Shown in pieces: positions 50,955 through 64,000 of a stretch of DNA of 64,000 nucleotides. The position numbers were made by a program, and so were the translations under genes. The notes under the pieces were generated by a model, which was given only the letters and a program-made list of their open reading frames with translations, ran no database searches and was not told the origin of the DNA. How positions within the stretch are numbered: position 1 is the stretch's first letter; every line of letters begins with the position of its first letter. The DNA comes from Anas platyrhynchos (taxonomy: Eukaryota; Chordata; Aves; Anseriformes; Anatidae): the NCBI RefSeq assembly GCF_047663525.1, contig NC_092613.1:4055501-4119500 (forward strand). The letters run 5' to 3'.

Positions 50955-53900
50955 GTAAGCGGCAGCCCCCCCAGAGGGGGTTTGGCTGCGGGGAGCCTGG
51001 GAAGGGAGAGGGGGCAGCGGGGTGTCCCATGGGGATGGGGGTGCGGGGTGCCCGGGTGCCTTGTGTGGTCTGGGGGTGCAGAGGGGGGGCTGTGAGGGAC
51101 CAGGTGGGATGGGGCTGGGTTGTGTCCTGCTCTCGAGGTGGGACGTGGTGTCCCCTGCTCCGTTCTGTAAGCTGGGGGGGACACACGGGTGACCTTCAGC
51201 CCCAGAGCGCGTCCAGGGGGTGCTGGGGCAGGGGCACGGCCAGGTTTGTGCCTCAGTTTCCCCAGCTGCACACAGAGGGGGGGAGGCAGCAGCGGGGATT
51301 TGGGTTGTTCCTGGCACTGCTGCCCCCCTGCCCAACTGAGCGCCTCACCCCACTGCTAAAAAAAACCCTTTTGCCTCCCCCCAACACCCCCCCATTTCCT
51401 ACCCCATTGCTGAGCCCCCTCTGGCCCCAAGCCTCCTTCCCCTGCCAGAGGCAGCTGAATGCAGCCCCCCCCCCCCCCAGCCCTGCTCCCGACAGCCCCA
51501 GGCTTGGCCCCGGTCACCTCCTGCCACCACCAGCCCTGTCCCTGTCCCACCGAGGGGATGGGGATGGGGACCCCCAAGCCCCATGCTCCAGCTCCCCCCC
51601 TCCCCACTGCAGAAGCAGGGGGCCAGCAGCACCCACTGTGCCCTCCAGCACCATCGTTTGCTGCTTCTTGGATTACCTGCAAACCTCATTTTGGGATTTC
51701 TGCCCAACCCCTGCTCCTGGGACCACAAAATTCCCCCCTTGAGAGTCAGAGCATCCTTGTTTACAGCAGCGAGCTAAGAATGGGGGCTGAGAAAAGCTGC
51801 AGAGCCAGGAGGCAGGTCGAAACCCCGCAAGCTGAGGCTCAGAGCAGCTTCCCTTCCCCAGGCCCGAGCATATGCGTGGGGCTGATAATCCTGCTCCAGC
51901 TCCCCTCACCCCACAGCCCCCGGAGCCCGGCCACATTCCTGGCACAGCCGCGGTCCCCGAGCCCGGCTGCGAGCTCCCCCGGGGAGAAACTCGGCGTTAT
52001 CTGCAAATGCCACGCATATTTCCAGAAACCTGCACGAGGCTCGTAAAAATCCCTAGAAGACTTTGATGGGTGCCCCTGCGTGCCGAGCAGGATAACTCCG
52101 GGGAGGGGAGGAGGAGGCAGGGGAAGGTTTCTGCAGAGCGCACAGAAGGCGAAGCTGCCCCGGAGCATCTCCCCCGTGCGCAGCCCCCAGCCCAGCAGGA
52201 CGGGCGTCCCCCCATGGGACACGGGGCTCGCGTAACGTCCTGGGGTCAGGGAACCTCCTCTGCAAACCCTCTGGGTTTTGGGAAGCTGCGAGCCGTGCCC
52301 CAGCTGGGTGCAGCAAATCCCTGGTGCAACCGGACCCCCCCCCCAAGTGCTTGCCCCCCTCCAGCTGGGGCAGGGCACAGCCCCCGGCACATCCTGCGCT
52401 GGGTTCCTTGGGAGAGCCTCTCCCCGAGGAGGTTTCCCCCCAATTCCTTCCCCTCGTCCCCGGGGATGTGCTGCCCTCACAGCCACCTCCTGCACCATGG
52501 CCGAGCCAGCCCCATGGCACCGCCCTGCCCAAAACCCCAGGGAAAAGCCCCTGGCACTTGGAGACCCCAATCCCCTCCGCCTGGGTGCTCTCCCCAGGGC
52601 TCCAATCCCACCCAGAGCCATCCTGCCAGGACGCAGCCCTGCCGTGAGCTGTGCCCAGCCCGCTCCCACTGTGCCAACTGCTCGGGAAGGGCCCAGGTTC
52701 GCCTCCCCCCTGCCAGGCTTTGGCTCAATTTGATAATTAGCGGGGCGGACACGCGCCCAGCCCTTCCCCGGCTTGCTCACGCCTCTCCAAGCTGCTCAGC
52801 CCCGAGCCCTGGGCTCTGCTCGGGGTGTGGAGCCGGCTGCCAGCATGAATCAGCAGCACCCAGCCCCTGGAGCAGCCCCGCTGGGTTGGAGACCCGCAGG
52901 CTCCCCAAACCTCTGCCACCGCTCCCCAAAGCGGTGCTGGGAGGAGGACACGGCCCCATCCCGCAGCCCCCATCTCCCTGCTGTCCCCTGTACCCTGCTC
53001 CCCCCATCCCATCTCCCCTCTCCCATCACCGGCCCCCTTTTTGGCTGCAGGCAGAGCCCGGCAACCCATCCCTTGTGCCGTGGGGTCAGCGATCCCTGCC
53101 TGGTGCTGGGACACCGGGAGGGCAGCGATCAGCCCTTCACCCTCCAGCACACCGTCCACCCAGTCCTCTGGCTGAGCACCAGCTTTGCACGAGGACCTGA
53201 CATCGTGCTGGGGGGGATCTCACACCCAAATTCTCACAGGAGCAGCACCAAGGTGCTGGTGCCACGGTGCTGGGTGCCCGCGTGCGCACAGCAGGAGGGT
53301 GCTGGGTCCTGCCTGCGGTGGATGCAGCATTCCCAGGGCTGCAGGGCCGGGCAGGATGCAGCTCCCGGGGCTCCCAACGGGTTTGCATGTGGTTGGACTC
53401 TGCTCTCGGTGCTCCCTCAGCTGCTCCGTGCCGGTTTGTGCTCACCGTGAGCAGTTCCCACGCGGGTATAGTGGTGGGGCTGGCATCTGGTGCTGCACCC
53501 ACTGAAATAGCAACGCCCAGCCCCACGCTGCAACCAGGGCAGGGAAATAACCTCCCCGCAGCACAGCACCGGAGCTGGGGCTGCTAAAACACAGCCGGAG
53601 CCCCTAGTGAAGAAGCCTCACACGCAGCCTTGGCCTTGCACGCTCGCAGAAGGAAGGGGACACACGGCGTCCATCTCGCGTTGCGGCTCCTTGGGAGGGT
53701 GCTGCTGGGCTTGCCAGGTCTCGGAGTTTAATTGCAATAAAAGCAGCTCAGGCAATTGGTTCGTTTCCAATTGCCTGAGCTCTCTGCTGTTGGAGATGGC
53801 CCTGCTGGGAGGCACCGAGCAGCCACAAGGCAGCAGCACGCAGCAGATCGCACCCCGGCCCCGGCTCACGCGCTCCTGCAGGCGAGGGTCCCCGCGCCCT

Positions 53901-56900
53901 CGTGGCCGTGGGGCTGGGGCTCTGCGCTGGAGCTGGGACGTGGGGTTTGCAGGAGGGTTTTGCACCAAGGCAGCTCCTTGCATGGCATCAGTTTGGGCTC
54001 AGGGGTTGGTGTTGGAGAGCCCCAGGAGCTGCTTGGCTCCTCCGAAATGCTGGTGGAGGGGACCCGGCTGTATCGTGAGCCCATGTTTTGGGGGGGGAGA
54101 TTGGGTCTGTCCCCACCACCAGGCACTGCTCTAGGGCCCAGCACAGCCCTCGGATGCTCCCAAAATCGAGCAAACCTGGAGAGCAGCTCCAATAAACCTG
54201 GAGAGCAGCTCCCATGTCCCCATCGGGCTGGTCCCACCCCAGCCCGAGCTGCACCCAGCCCAGCCCCAGGTGGGGTCAGAGCCCCCCGAGCCCTTTTATT
54301 GCCCGTGGGGGCCGTCCCTCCTCCCCGTGCGCTCTGATTCCTGCAGACCAAGCGCAGCTGCCAGAGCGGCTTCCCCCCTTCCCTGGGTATTTTCACCAGG
54401 AATTCGTCACCGCCGCCTCTCCTCCCAGCCCTGTCAGCGCTCGCAGCCCCGCACCAGGGCTCAGCCCCAGCTCCTTCTGCATTATCACGAGGTCACCTCC
54501 AGCCTGGGGCAGGATGGGGACAGGGACACGGGCTGGGCTCTGCTCCCTTCCTTGCTGCATCTCGCTCTGATCCTGCTTTAGCAAAGGGCTCTGCAGCAGG
54601 AAAACCACCTCTGGGAGGCTGCAGAACCCCTCCTGGCCCCCCAGAATTGGGCAGGATGGGGACACCCGCAGATAGCTGCCACCTCCCCGTGCCGTGCCCT
54701 GTTCTGGCTGCAGTGGGGCTGGGGCCGTGTCCCAGCGAGGCTGTGCTGGAGGCAGAGCAACCAACCTGCCTCCAGCCCAGCCCCGGGACGGGCAGGTCCC
54801 GCCTGGCTCCAGCTGGGCACAGCATCCATCGGTGCAGGGATGCCCGGATCCCGTGCCCGTGGCACCGGCAGCGCCAGCCCTCTGCATTGCAGCAGCCTCC
54901 TGCCTGCACGGGAGCAGCACCCTCATCCCCGGCCCCTCTCTGCCAGCTCAGTGCCCGCAGGGGGGCAGGGACCCCCCCCGTGATGCCAGCAGGCTCCATC
55001 GGGGAGCTGCGGCACCGCTCAGCACCGAGCGGGGTGCCAGAAAGGATGGAGACACGCAGGGGGACCGGCAGCTGTGGGATCAACCCAAGGACATGCCAGC
55101 CTCTGCGTGGGCATGAGCCGAGACAAATTTCAGCGTTGCACTGTGCAAAACCCTCTGTAGCTCCTCTCCATCTGCTTGGGGGGGGGAGAAGTGAAGACCC
55201 ACACCGCCCTGGGTGCAGCAGCACCCAGCTGGGGCTGGCAGCTCGCCACGGTGTGGCTTGGAAACTGGGCATCGCTGCCAGCTGCCTTGATGTGGGTTTG
55301 GGGGCCACGAGGCTGCCCGGGGTGGTGGGCACGGGGCCAGCGTGGAGTGTGTATGGGTTTGGGGATGTGGGGGGCACACGGGGGTGCGTGCACGGCTGCG
55401 TGCGTGTGGCGGTGAGAGAGGCAACAAGGCGGCAGCGTGAGCTGTAGCAGTGATGCAGAGCCAAAAATAACCCCCAGGCTGCAGCTCGGACCCGATCACA
55501 GCGAGGAGCGAGCTGCGGCAGCCAAACCCCGCAGTGCCCCTCAGCCCCACTGCCTCGTGTGCCCGGGGGTCCCACGGGACCCCCAGCCGGAGCTGTGCTC
55601 CCTCCATGGCATCCCTCACCCCTGTCACACTGAGGATGCCCTCGCGCTGCCAGCGCAGCCTCTGCGACAAAATTAAGAGCTGGAGAAGCAGAAACACGAA
55701 CCCAGGGCGGCCCCGAACACCCCGTGGAGGTGCAGTGGCACGGCTGGTGGGCAGGAAGGTCGGGGACCCCGACCCCTGGGGAGGGCAGTGGCTGTGCCAG
55801 GGGTGCTCGGGTGCTGCGTGGGTGTTGCTGCGCCTCGCTGGGCGCACGGGGCCGGTGCTGGCGGCACCGCGGTCCCCTCCATCTGCGCCTCCGCGGCGGG
55901 GCGAGGGACAGTCACGCGTTTATTTTTAACCGTCTGGGGAGGGCGGCGCGGGGATTGGTGGGATTCGTGGTTATATCACTAAATCCCTGCGAGGCTCTGT
56001 TAGTTCCAGCACAGCGAGCCCGGCCGCGGCGCTCCAGTAACCATTTCGGCACCCCGTCTGCCCTGTCCCAACGGCTGCTGGGGGCCGGCAGCACGCAGCC
56101 GGGGGGAGCGGGCACCCAGCGGGCACCCACCCTTGGGTGGCACCCCGTGTGCCCTCCCAGCCATCGCCCTCTCCCAGGGGCAGGATGTGACCCGGCTGTG
56201 ATGGTGCGTGGCACCGTGTGGCCCTGTCCCCCCTCACACAGCCTCTTTGGGGATGGGGCAGGGGAAAATTGGGGTGGTTTTGGCTGCTTTTGGCCACCCT
56301 GGTGGCAGATGCCAGGCGGGACAAGCCCAGCGCTTCCCACGGGAGCAGTGTCCGGAGCCAGGACAGGAGGGGTCTCAGTGATGCCCGTGGCTCCCATGGT
56401 CCCCTCTCCGTCCCCATGCGGTGCCACCTTGCTGGCCAAGTCCCCAGCCCCACCGGCGTCCCCCAGCCCCAAAAATGCGTCTCCGGGTGGAGCGGCAAAG
56501 GGTTAAGCCATGCAGCAGGCCCACGTGACGCCACGGGGATGCCGTTTTTCTGTAGATCAGGACGGATTAGGCTGGAATAACAGGACGAGAATTTCTCCCG
56601 GCTGCACTCCCCCCACTCGGCGGCTCCCCCGGGGATGCGCAGTGGCCGGGCCAGAGCCCCCACCGGGTAAGGGCCCCCCCTGCATTCCTCCCCTCCTTTC
56701 TCCATCCCAGCAGAGAGGTTTTAGGGTTTCGGTGGCTCTGCGGCAGCTCTGCCTGCCCAGACGTTGCATAAGAAACCCTGAGGCTTGAGCAGGGCTTGGA
56801 TGCCTGCAGCGGGGTCTGGGTTTTGCATGGCACCGTGGGGGGGGGATGTGGGGGGCACAGGAGGGGAGCTGGAACGGCTCTGTCCCCCCTCCCCATCCCC

Positions 56901-57054
56901 TGCAGCTGGGTGCTCGCCCCGTGGTGCCGCAGGGCATGGGGATGGGGATGGGATGGGGATGCAGCGGGATGGGATGGGGTAGGGTTGGGGGTCTCTGCTC
57001 GGCCCTGTGAGGCTGCTGTGACCCCCCCCCCCCCGACCCTTTTGCTCTCCCCAG
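50955..57054 (+). other. Probable PACSIN1 intron 1
   Basis: If exon 1 is at 50.8-50.95 kb this is a 6.1-kb intron. It is GC-rich with AT-rich islands at 51980-52060, 53720-53790 and 55915-56000. No coding exon is recognised. Confidence 0.45.
53745..53781. repeat. Perfect inverted repeat, 15-bp arms, 7-nt loop
   Basis: AGCTCAGGCAATTGG at 53745-53759, loop TTCGTTT at 53760-53766, exact reverse complement at 53767-53781. It sits in an AT-rich island upstream of the PACSIN1 start codon. Confidence 0.95.
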
Positions 57055-57124
57055 TGCATGAGGCTGCTGCTTGCCCAAGAGCCACCGAGCGCCCGCACCG
57101 ACGGCCGAGGCCGCCCCGGGAGCC
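57055..57124 (+). other. PACSIN1: PACSIN1 5'UTR part of the start-codon exon
   Basis: The acceptor GCTCTCCCCAG ends at 57054. The 70 nt before the ATG are non-coding. The start context GGGAGCCATGT is close to the Kozak consensus at its upstream C residues. Confidence 0.8.
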
Positions 57125-60216
<3,092 letters not shown>

Positions 60217-61655
60217 GTCTTGTGGTGTGCTCCTCGTCGCTGTCCGCAGATAAATCCACCCTCCGTTGTCTCATCTCTCCGCCAGCCAGCCAGCCATCTC
60301 GCCGTCCGGTCCGTCGCCCCTCACAGTTAGAGATTCAGACATATTTTCCGACCAAGCTTTTATTTTTTTAAGAGTTGTCTCCGAAGAGTATTTTGCATAG
60401 CCGCTTTTCTTCTTCTTCTAAGATAACGTGAAGCGAAAGATGACGTTGTCCGTGCTGCGTTAGCTGATTTGCCGAGCGAAAAGCCGATACCTCAAGATCT
60501 CCAAGCCCAGCCGGTGACAGCCCCTGGCTGGTGGCTTTTACAGACACTGACACCCTGAGCCGCCCCACGACCGGCTGCAAGCGCTCCGAAATGCACGGCG
60601 CTGAAGCTCCTGGGACCAACCTAATTCGCCCCCCTGAAAATGAGAGGGAATGGGGTTTTGCTCCATTTATTTTTTGGCTGTTCTGTGTTCTCCCCGAGTC
60701 CTCCTCCATCCCCGAAGGAAGGGGACCAACGTCCCCCCCTACCCCGCAGCCGCCTGTCCCCATCCAGGGGCACCGAGCGAGGTGGGACCAGCCCCAGCAT
60801 GGAGCTTGGTGGCATCTCTCCAGCTTCCTCCTCCTCCTCCTCCTCCTCGTGGCCGGGTGCTGCCACCACGCTCCAAGCCAATGCCCTGCCTGTGCTGCAG
60901 GGAGCAGCAGCGGCCTCCACAAGGGTATTTATCCCAGGTCAACCAGATCCTAAAAGCGCTGCCGCTTCCCCGAGGACCTCTCCACAGCCCCACGCTGCCA
61001 CCAGCGCCCCGCAGCCAGCCCAGGATCTCGGGGACCCGCTGGGGACCATCCCCTCCGACCCCTTCTTGAGGTCTGGCACATGAGGGATGGGAGCAGGGGC
61101 AGGGGGACACCCTCCAGGCTCACCCCATTCCTGCACCTGGGCTCTGGGAGCAGCATCAGCATGGGCCGGAGCCCCCTCTGCACCCATGGGTGCCCCCGCA
61201 CAGCGCTCTCACCCCACCCCTCTTCTCTGATCATTCCATTTTTTTCCACCCACCACCCTCAGCAGCATCAATGCCGATGCTTTCCCTGTGTATTTCCCCC
61301 TCTCCTCGCCTGCCCGCTCCGTCGGCTGGCGAATTTTTTGGCCCCAGGGACCGGGCGCTCCCCCGGGAGCAGGGAGCGCAGCGCCGGGCAGCGCCAGCCC
61401 CTGCCAGGTACACGAATGGGAAACAAGAAAAAAAAAACAAAAGTCAGAAAAAAACCTAACCGACCACCTGTCTCAGCAATGCACCCCGGTTTTTTGTACA
61501 TTATTTGTGTAATTTAAGAGGTATATATATAATATATATATATATTGTGATCGTATTACCGTGGATACAACAACTAAAGCAGCAAGAGAAAATAACCGAG
61601 CTCTGTAAGCGTGCTCCGGGTCTGGGTCCTCGTTTGCGTGCGCCGATCTGGAGGC

Positions 61656-61718
61656 AACTCTGGGGGTCACAGACCCTAAACCCCAAAACTCTGGGGGTTA
61701 CAGACCCCAAACCCCAAA
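61656..61718. repeat. 31-bp tandem duplication
   Basis: AACTCTGGGGGTCACAGACC and its neighbour are repeated once with few changes, in the putative PACSIN1 3'UTR. Confidence 0.85.
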
Positions 61719-63087
61719 CCTGGGGCAAGCCCCCGAGCCCCCCTCATCCCCCCAGACCCAGCCACATCCCCAGCAGCCCCAGGTAGGGGTACCCCGACCC
61801 TGAGGCTTTGGGGTGCTGCAGGACTGGGGCTTGGTCCTGAGCATGCAGCATCCTGTGGGGAAGGGGCTGCCTTTGGGATTAGCTGGGAAAGGGCCTGGGG
61901 AGCCGGGGTCTGGTGGTGTGGGGTTGGGGAAATCCCTGTGTCATGCACGTGGTTGGGGTCCTGGGGGCTGCGGGAGGGGGGAGCTGCTGTTTTGGGGTGT
62001 GCCGACCCACTGGGCAAAGCCTCGAGAAGCCTGCAGGGGGATTCAAGGTAAACCTGCTTTTGGGGAGCATCCCCAGGGCCAGCAAAGTGCTTCCAGTCTG
62101 ACCAGTGCTTCCCAGTAGAAATGGGAGATGGGGAGGCCCCAGAGCAGCGAGCCGATGCTGGCACAGCGGGCAGAGCCCTGCTGCAAGCCTTAAAACCTTG
62201 GGAAAATCAACCTGTAGGTCGCCAGCCCCTTTCCCATGCCCAGAGGGCCAGGGCCGCCCTGGGAAAGAGCAGCAGCTGCATGCAGCGGGGTGGAGGGAGC
62301 GGGAGAGGGTGGGGGAATGGGATTTATCCCCTATTTATGGGCTGGAGCAGCCAGGGCTTGGGGACAAACCCTGCGGTGCCGGCTGCCTGAGCGCAGAGCT
62401 GCTCCTGCGCCCACTGAGAGCAGCAGCAGTGAAACGACCCCAGGTGAGAGGACAAAAAGGGTTTTTCTGGGCTCACAGCTGACATTTCCCCTGCTTCTCT
62501 GCAGGGCTGGGACCCCGGTGTCCCCCCGAGCTGCCAGGAAGGTGGTCAGCCCCTCTGGGGGGGCCGGCAAAACGCCCCGTGCCTCCACGCACCCTGGAGC
62601 TGCCTCCCCAAAATGACTCATTCTGGGTGGGATTTTGGCACAGGATTTGGGGACCACCACTGAAGCCACCCTCAGGGTCTAACCAGCACCTCCAGCACCT
62701 CCCCGACACACGAAAATCACAAGACACATTTCACTTTTTCCCCCATTTCTTTTTTTTTTTTTTTCCTCTTTTCCAGAGGCGAAGGCTGCTCTCCTCCTTC
62801 CCCTGCTCCTCCTCGCCGTCCTCCAGGAGCTTCAGCCTCCATCCCGGCTGGGAGGCTGCGAGGCCGTTCAAAGCAAGTCCACTCCTCCACGTGTGAGCAG
62901 CACCAAACAGGCAGCCCAAAAAACCTCCAGGCAGCTGGGTTCAGTTAAACACAAAGGAGCAGCCCAAACGCCCGGGCTTTCTTCTTTTAAACCCGCCCAA
63001 AGCATCTCGCAGGTCTCCGGGCCTCCCTCCCTCCTTTTCCGTTTGAACCTGAACCACAGCTTGCTGCCAGCCAAAACCAGAAAGAAA

Positions 63088-63093
63088 AATAAA
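63088..63093 (+). terminator. PACSIN1: Candidate PACSIN1 poly(A) signal
   Basis: The first plus-strand AATAAA after the PACSIN1 stop codon, in an AT-rich patch. It would give a 3'UTR of about 2.9 kb. Confidence 0.4.
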
Positions 63094-63105
63094 CAAATAA
63101 CAATT

Positions 63106-64000
63106 ATAATATAAAAGGTCAACATTGCCAGGTAACTTAGACCCTTGTGAAATGTGCAGCTCCAACAGTCCCTGGCTTTGCGTCCAGGTCCTGGCTCAGA
63201 GAGCGGCGCTTCGGATCCGTGTCCCGGAGGGAAGCAGCAGAGCTGGCAGCTCCCTGTTCCTAAAGGCAGGATTCGGGAGGGCAAAATAAAACCCCAAACC
63301 GAGGGAGGAGCCCAGGGCTGGGACCTGGGGGCTTTGGGGATCCCCGTGGGGCTGGGGACCTGGGGTCAGAGCCGAGATCCCGAGCCCACAATTTGCTCCT
63401 GTTGGGAAATGCACGGCGCAGACGGCGGCAACACAGTGAGTGGGGGACGCCTCCCTCCCAGGGCCTCGAGCCCACCAGTCCCACTGGGAACCCACTGGTG
63501 GGTACAGGTGGCCCGGAGCTGGAGGGATCCCCCCTTAGGGCAACACCAACGTGCCCGTCCCTGTATTACCCAGCTGCTCCAGCACGGGGCAGATCCGCAG
63601 CCACCAGCCCCACTCATGCCCCGTGCCCAGGTTTGTCCTCCCCTGCCACCTGCAGCCCCTGCCTGGGGTCATGGGACGAGCCTCGTTGCTATTCCCTGAG
63701 GCCCAAAATTTGGGTGGTCCCAGTCTTGGCACCTCAGGGCTGAGCTGCAGCAAGGGGCAGATCCCCCCCTGCCCCATCCCCTACAGCCAGGAGCTGGGTT
63801 TTGGGGTGAATCCGGAGCAGTGCATGGGGTCACCAGTGCTGAAGGGGACAGGTCCCACAGCCTGGCCCTGTGGTGGCATGGGGACAGGGTCTGGCTGTAG
63901 GGGAGCGTGGTCCTGGTGGTCCCCCCCGTGCTGGGACAAGCGATGCCGTGAGGATTTTGGGGTCTCCTGCTGGGGGCTGCTCTTGGCCCCGTGTCCTGCT
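63106..64000. other. Downstream flank of PACSIN1, nothing recognised
   Basis: GC-rich sequence. In human, convergent SPDEF lies next, but no ETS-domain exon is visible on the minus strand here. Confidence 0.5.

Larger units (their letters stand above)
60217..63105 (+). other. PACSIN1: PACSIN1 3'UTR (probable extent)
   Basis: The region runs from the stop codon to the first canonical plus-strand AATAAA at 63088-63093. It includes a (CTC)n run (60828-60848), an AT-dinucleotide tract (61522-61548) and a 31-bp-period duplication (61656-61718). An earlier, non-canonical end near 61.6 kb, after the AT tract, is possible. Confidence 0.5.

Noticed and set aside
53245-53290. REST/RE1-like half-sites (GGTGCTG twice)
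   Set aside because: Half-site spacing is two bases too long and the left half mismatches; more likely a local palindrome (CAGCACC-AA-GGTGCTG).
62868-63284. Minus-strand 138-codon frame with a hydrophobic stretch resembling a membrane segment
   Set aside because: The hydrophobic run comes from an AT-rich patch containing the candidate PACSIN1 poly(A) site; no homology and no splice support.
61600-64000. Expected SPDEF 3' exons (convergent neighbour in human)
   Set aside because: No ETS-domain signature found on the minus strand; the gene probably lies beyond the window.

Overview
This is vertebrate nuclear DNA, most likely from a bird. The exon-intron structure, a CR1-type LINE 3' end near 26.9 kb, very GC-rich flanks full of G/C homopolymers and short tandem repeats, and compact introns all suggest an avian microchromosome. 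Five protein-coding genes can be assembled exon by exon with consensus splice sites, in the order and orientation known from human 6p21: HMGA1 (+, only its last two coding exons) - SMIM29 (-) - NUDT3 (-) - RPS10 (-) - PACSIN1 (+). The next human gene, SPDEF, is not recognisable before the window ends.

Layout. 1-2.9 kb: HMGA1 third AT-hook exon, acidic-tail exon and 3'UTR. 3.0-4.85 kb: the complete small membrane-protein gene SMIM29, convergent with HMGA1. 4.9-5.6 kb: a long polypurine tract. 5.6-15.0 kb: GC-rich intergenic DNA that passes into the AT-richer downstream or 3'UTR region of NUDT3. 15.0-37.5 kb: NUDT3, five coding exons with two very large introns and a CpG-rich promoter carrying an unusual cluster of TACGCAA-type motifs. 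37.9-39.5 kb: spacer. 39.5-44.53 kb: RPS10, a TOP-type ribosomal protein gene with six exons. 44.6-57.0 kb: GC-rich DNA upstream of the PACSIN1 start codon, with a 15-bp minisatellite, two candidate PACSIN1 first exons and several AT-rich islands that may be regulatory. 57.1-60.2 kb: nine PACSIN1 coding exons giving 444 residues. 60.2-63.1 kb: likely PACSIN1 3'UTR.

The genes do not form one pathway. HMGA1 is an architectural chromatin protein, SMIM29 an uncharacterised single-pass membrane protein, NUDT3 an inositol-pyrophosphate/dinucleotide phosphohydrolase, RPS10 a 40S ribosomal subunit protein and PACSIN1 a neuronal F-BAR/SH3 endocytic adaptor. The only evident functional coupling is RPS10 and NUDT3 in tandem on the minus strand: their exon phases would allow an in-frame read-through fusion like the one annotated in human.

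I see no prokaryotic system, CRISPR array, intact mobile element or viral gene. The most interesting leftovers are the motif cluster at the NUDT3 promoter, a perfect 15-bp-arm inverted repeat upstream of the PACSIN1 start codon, the polypurine and C-rich tracts around SMIM29, the let-7 sites in the HMGA1 3'UTR and the loss of one NPF motif in PACSIN1.
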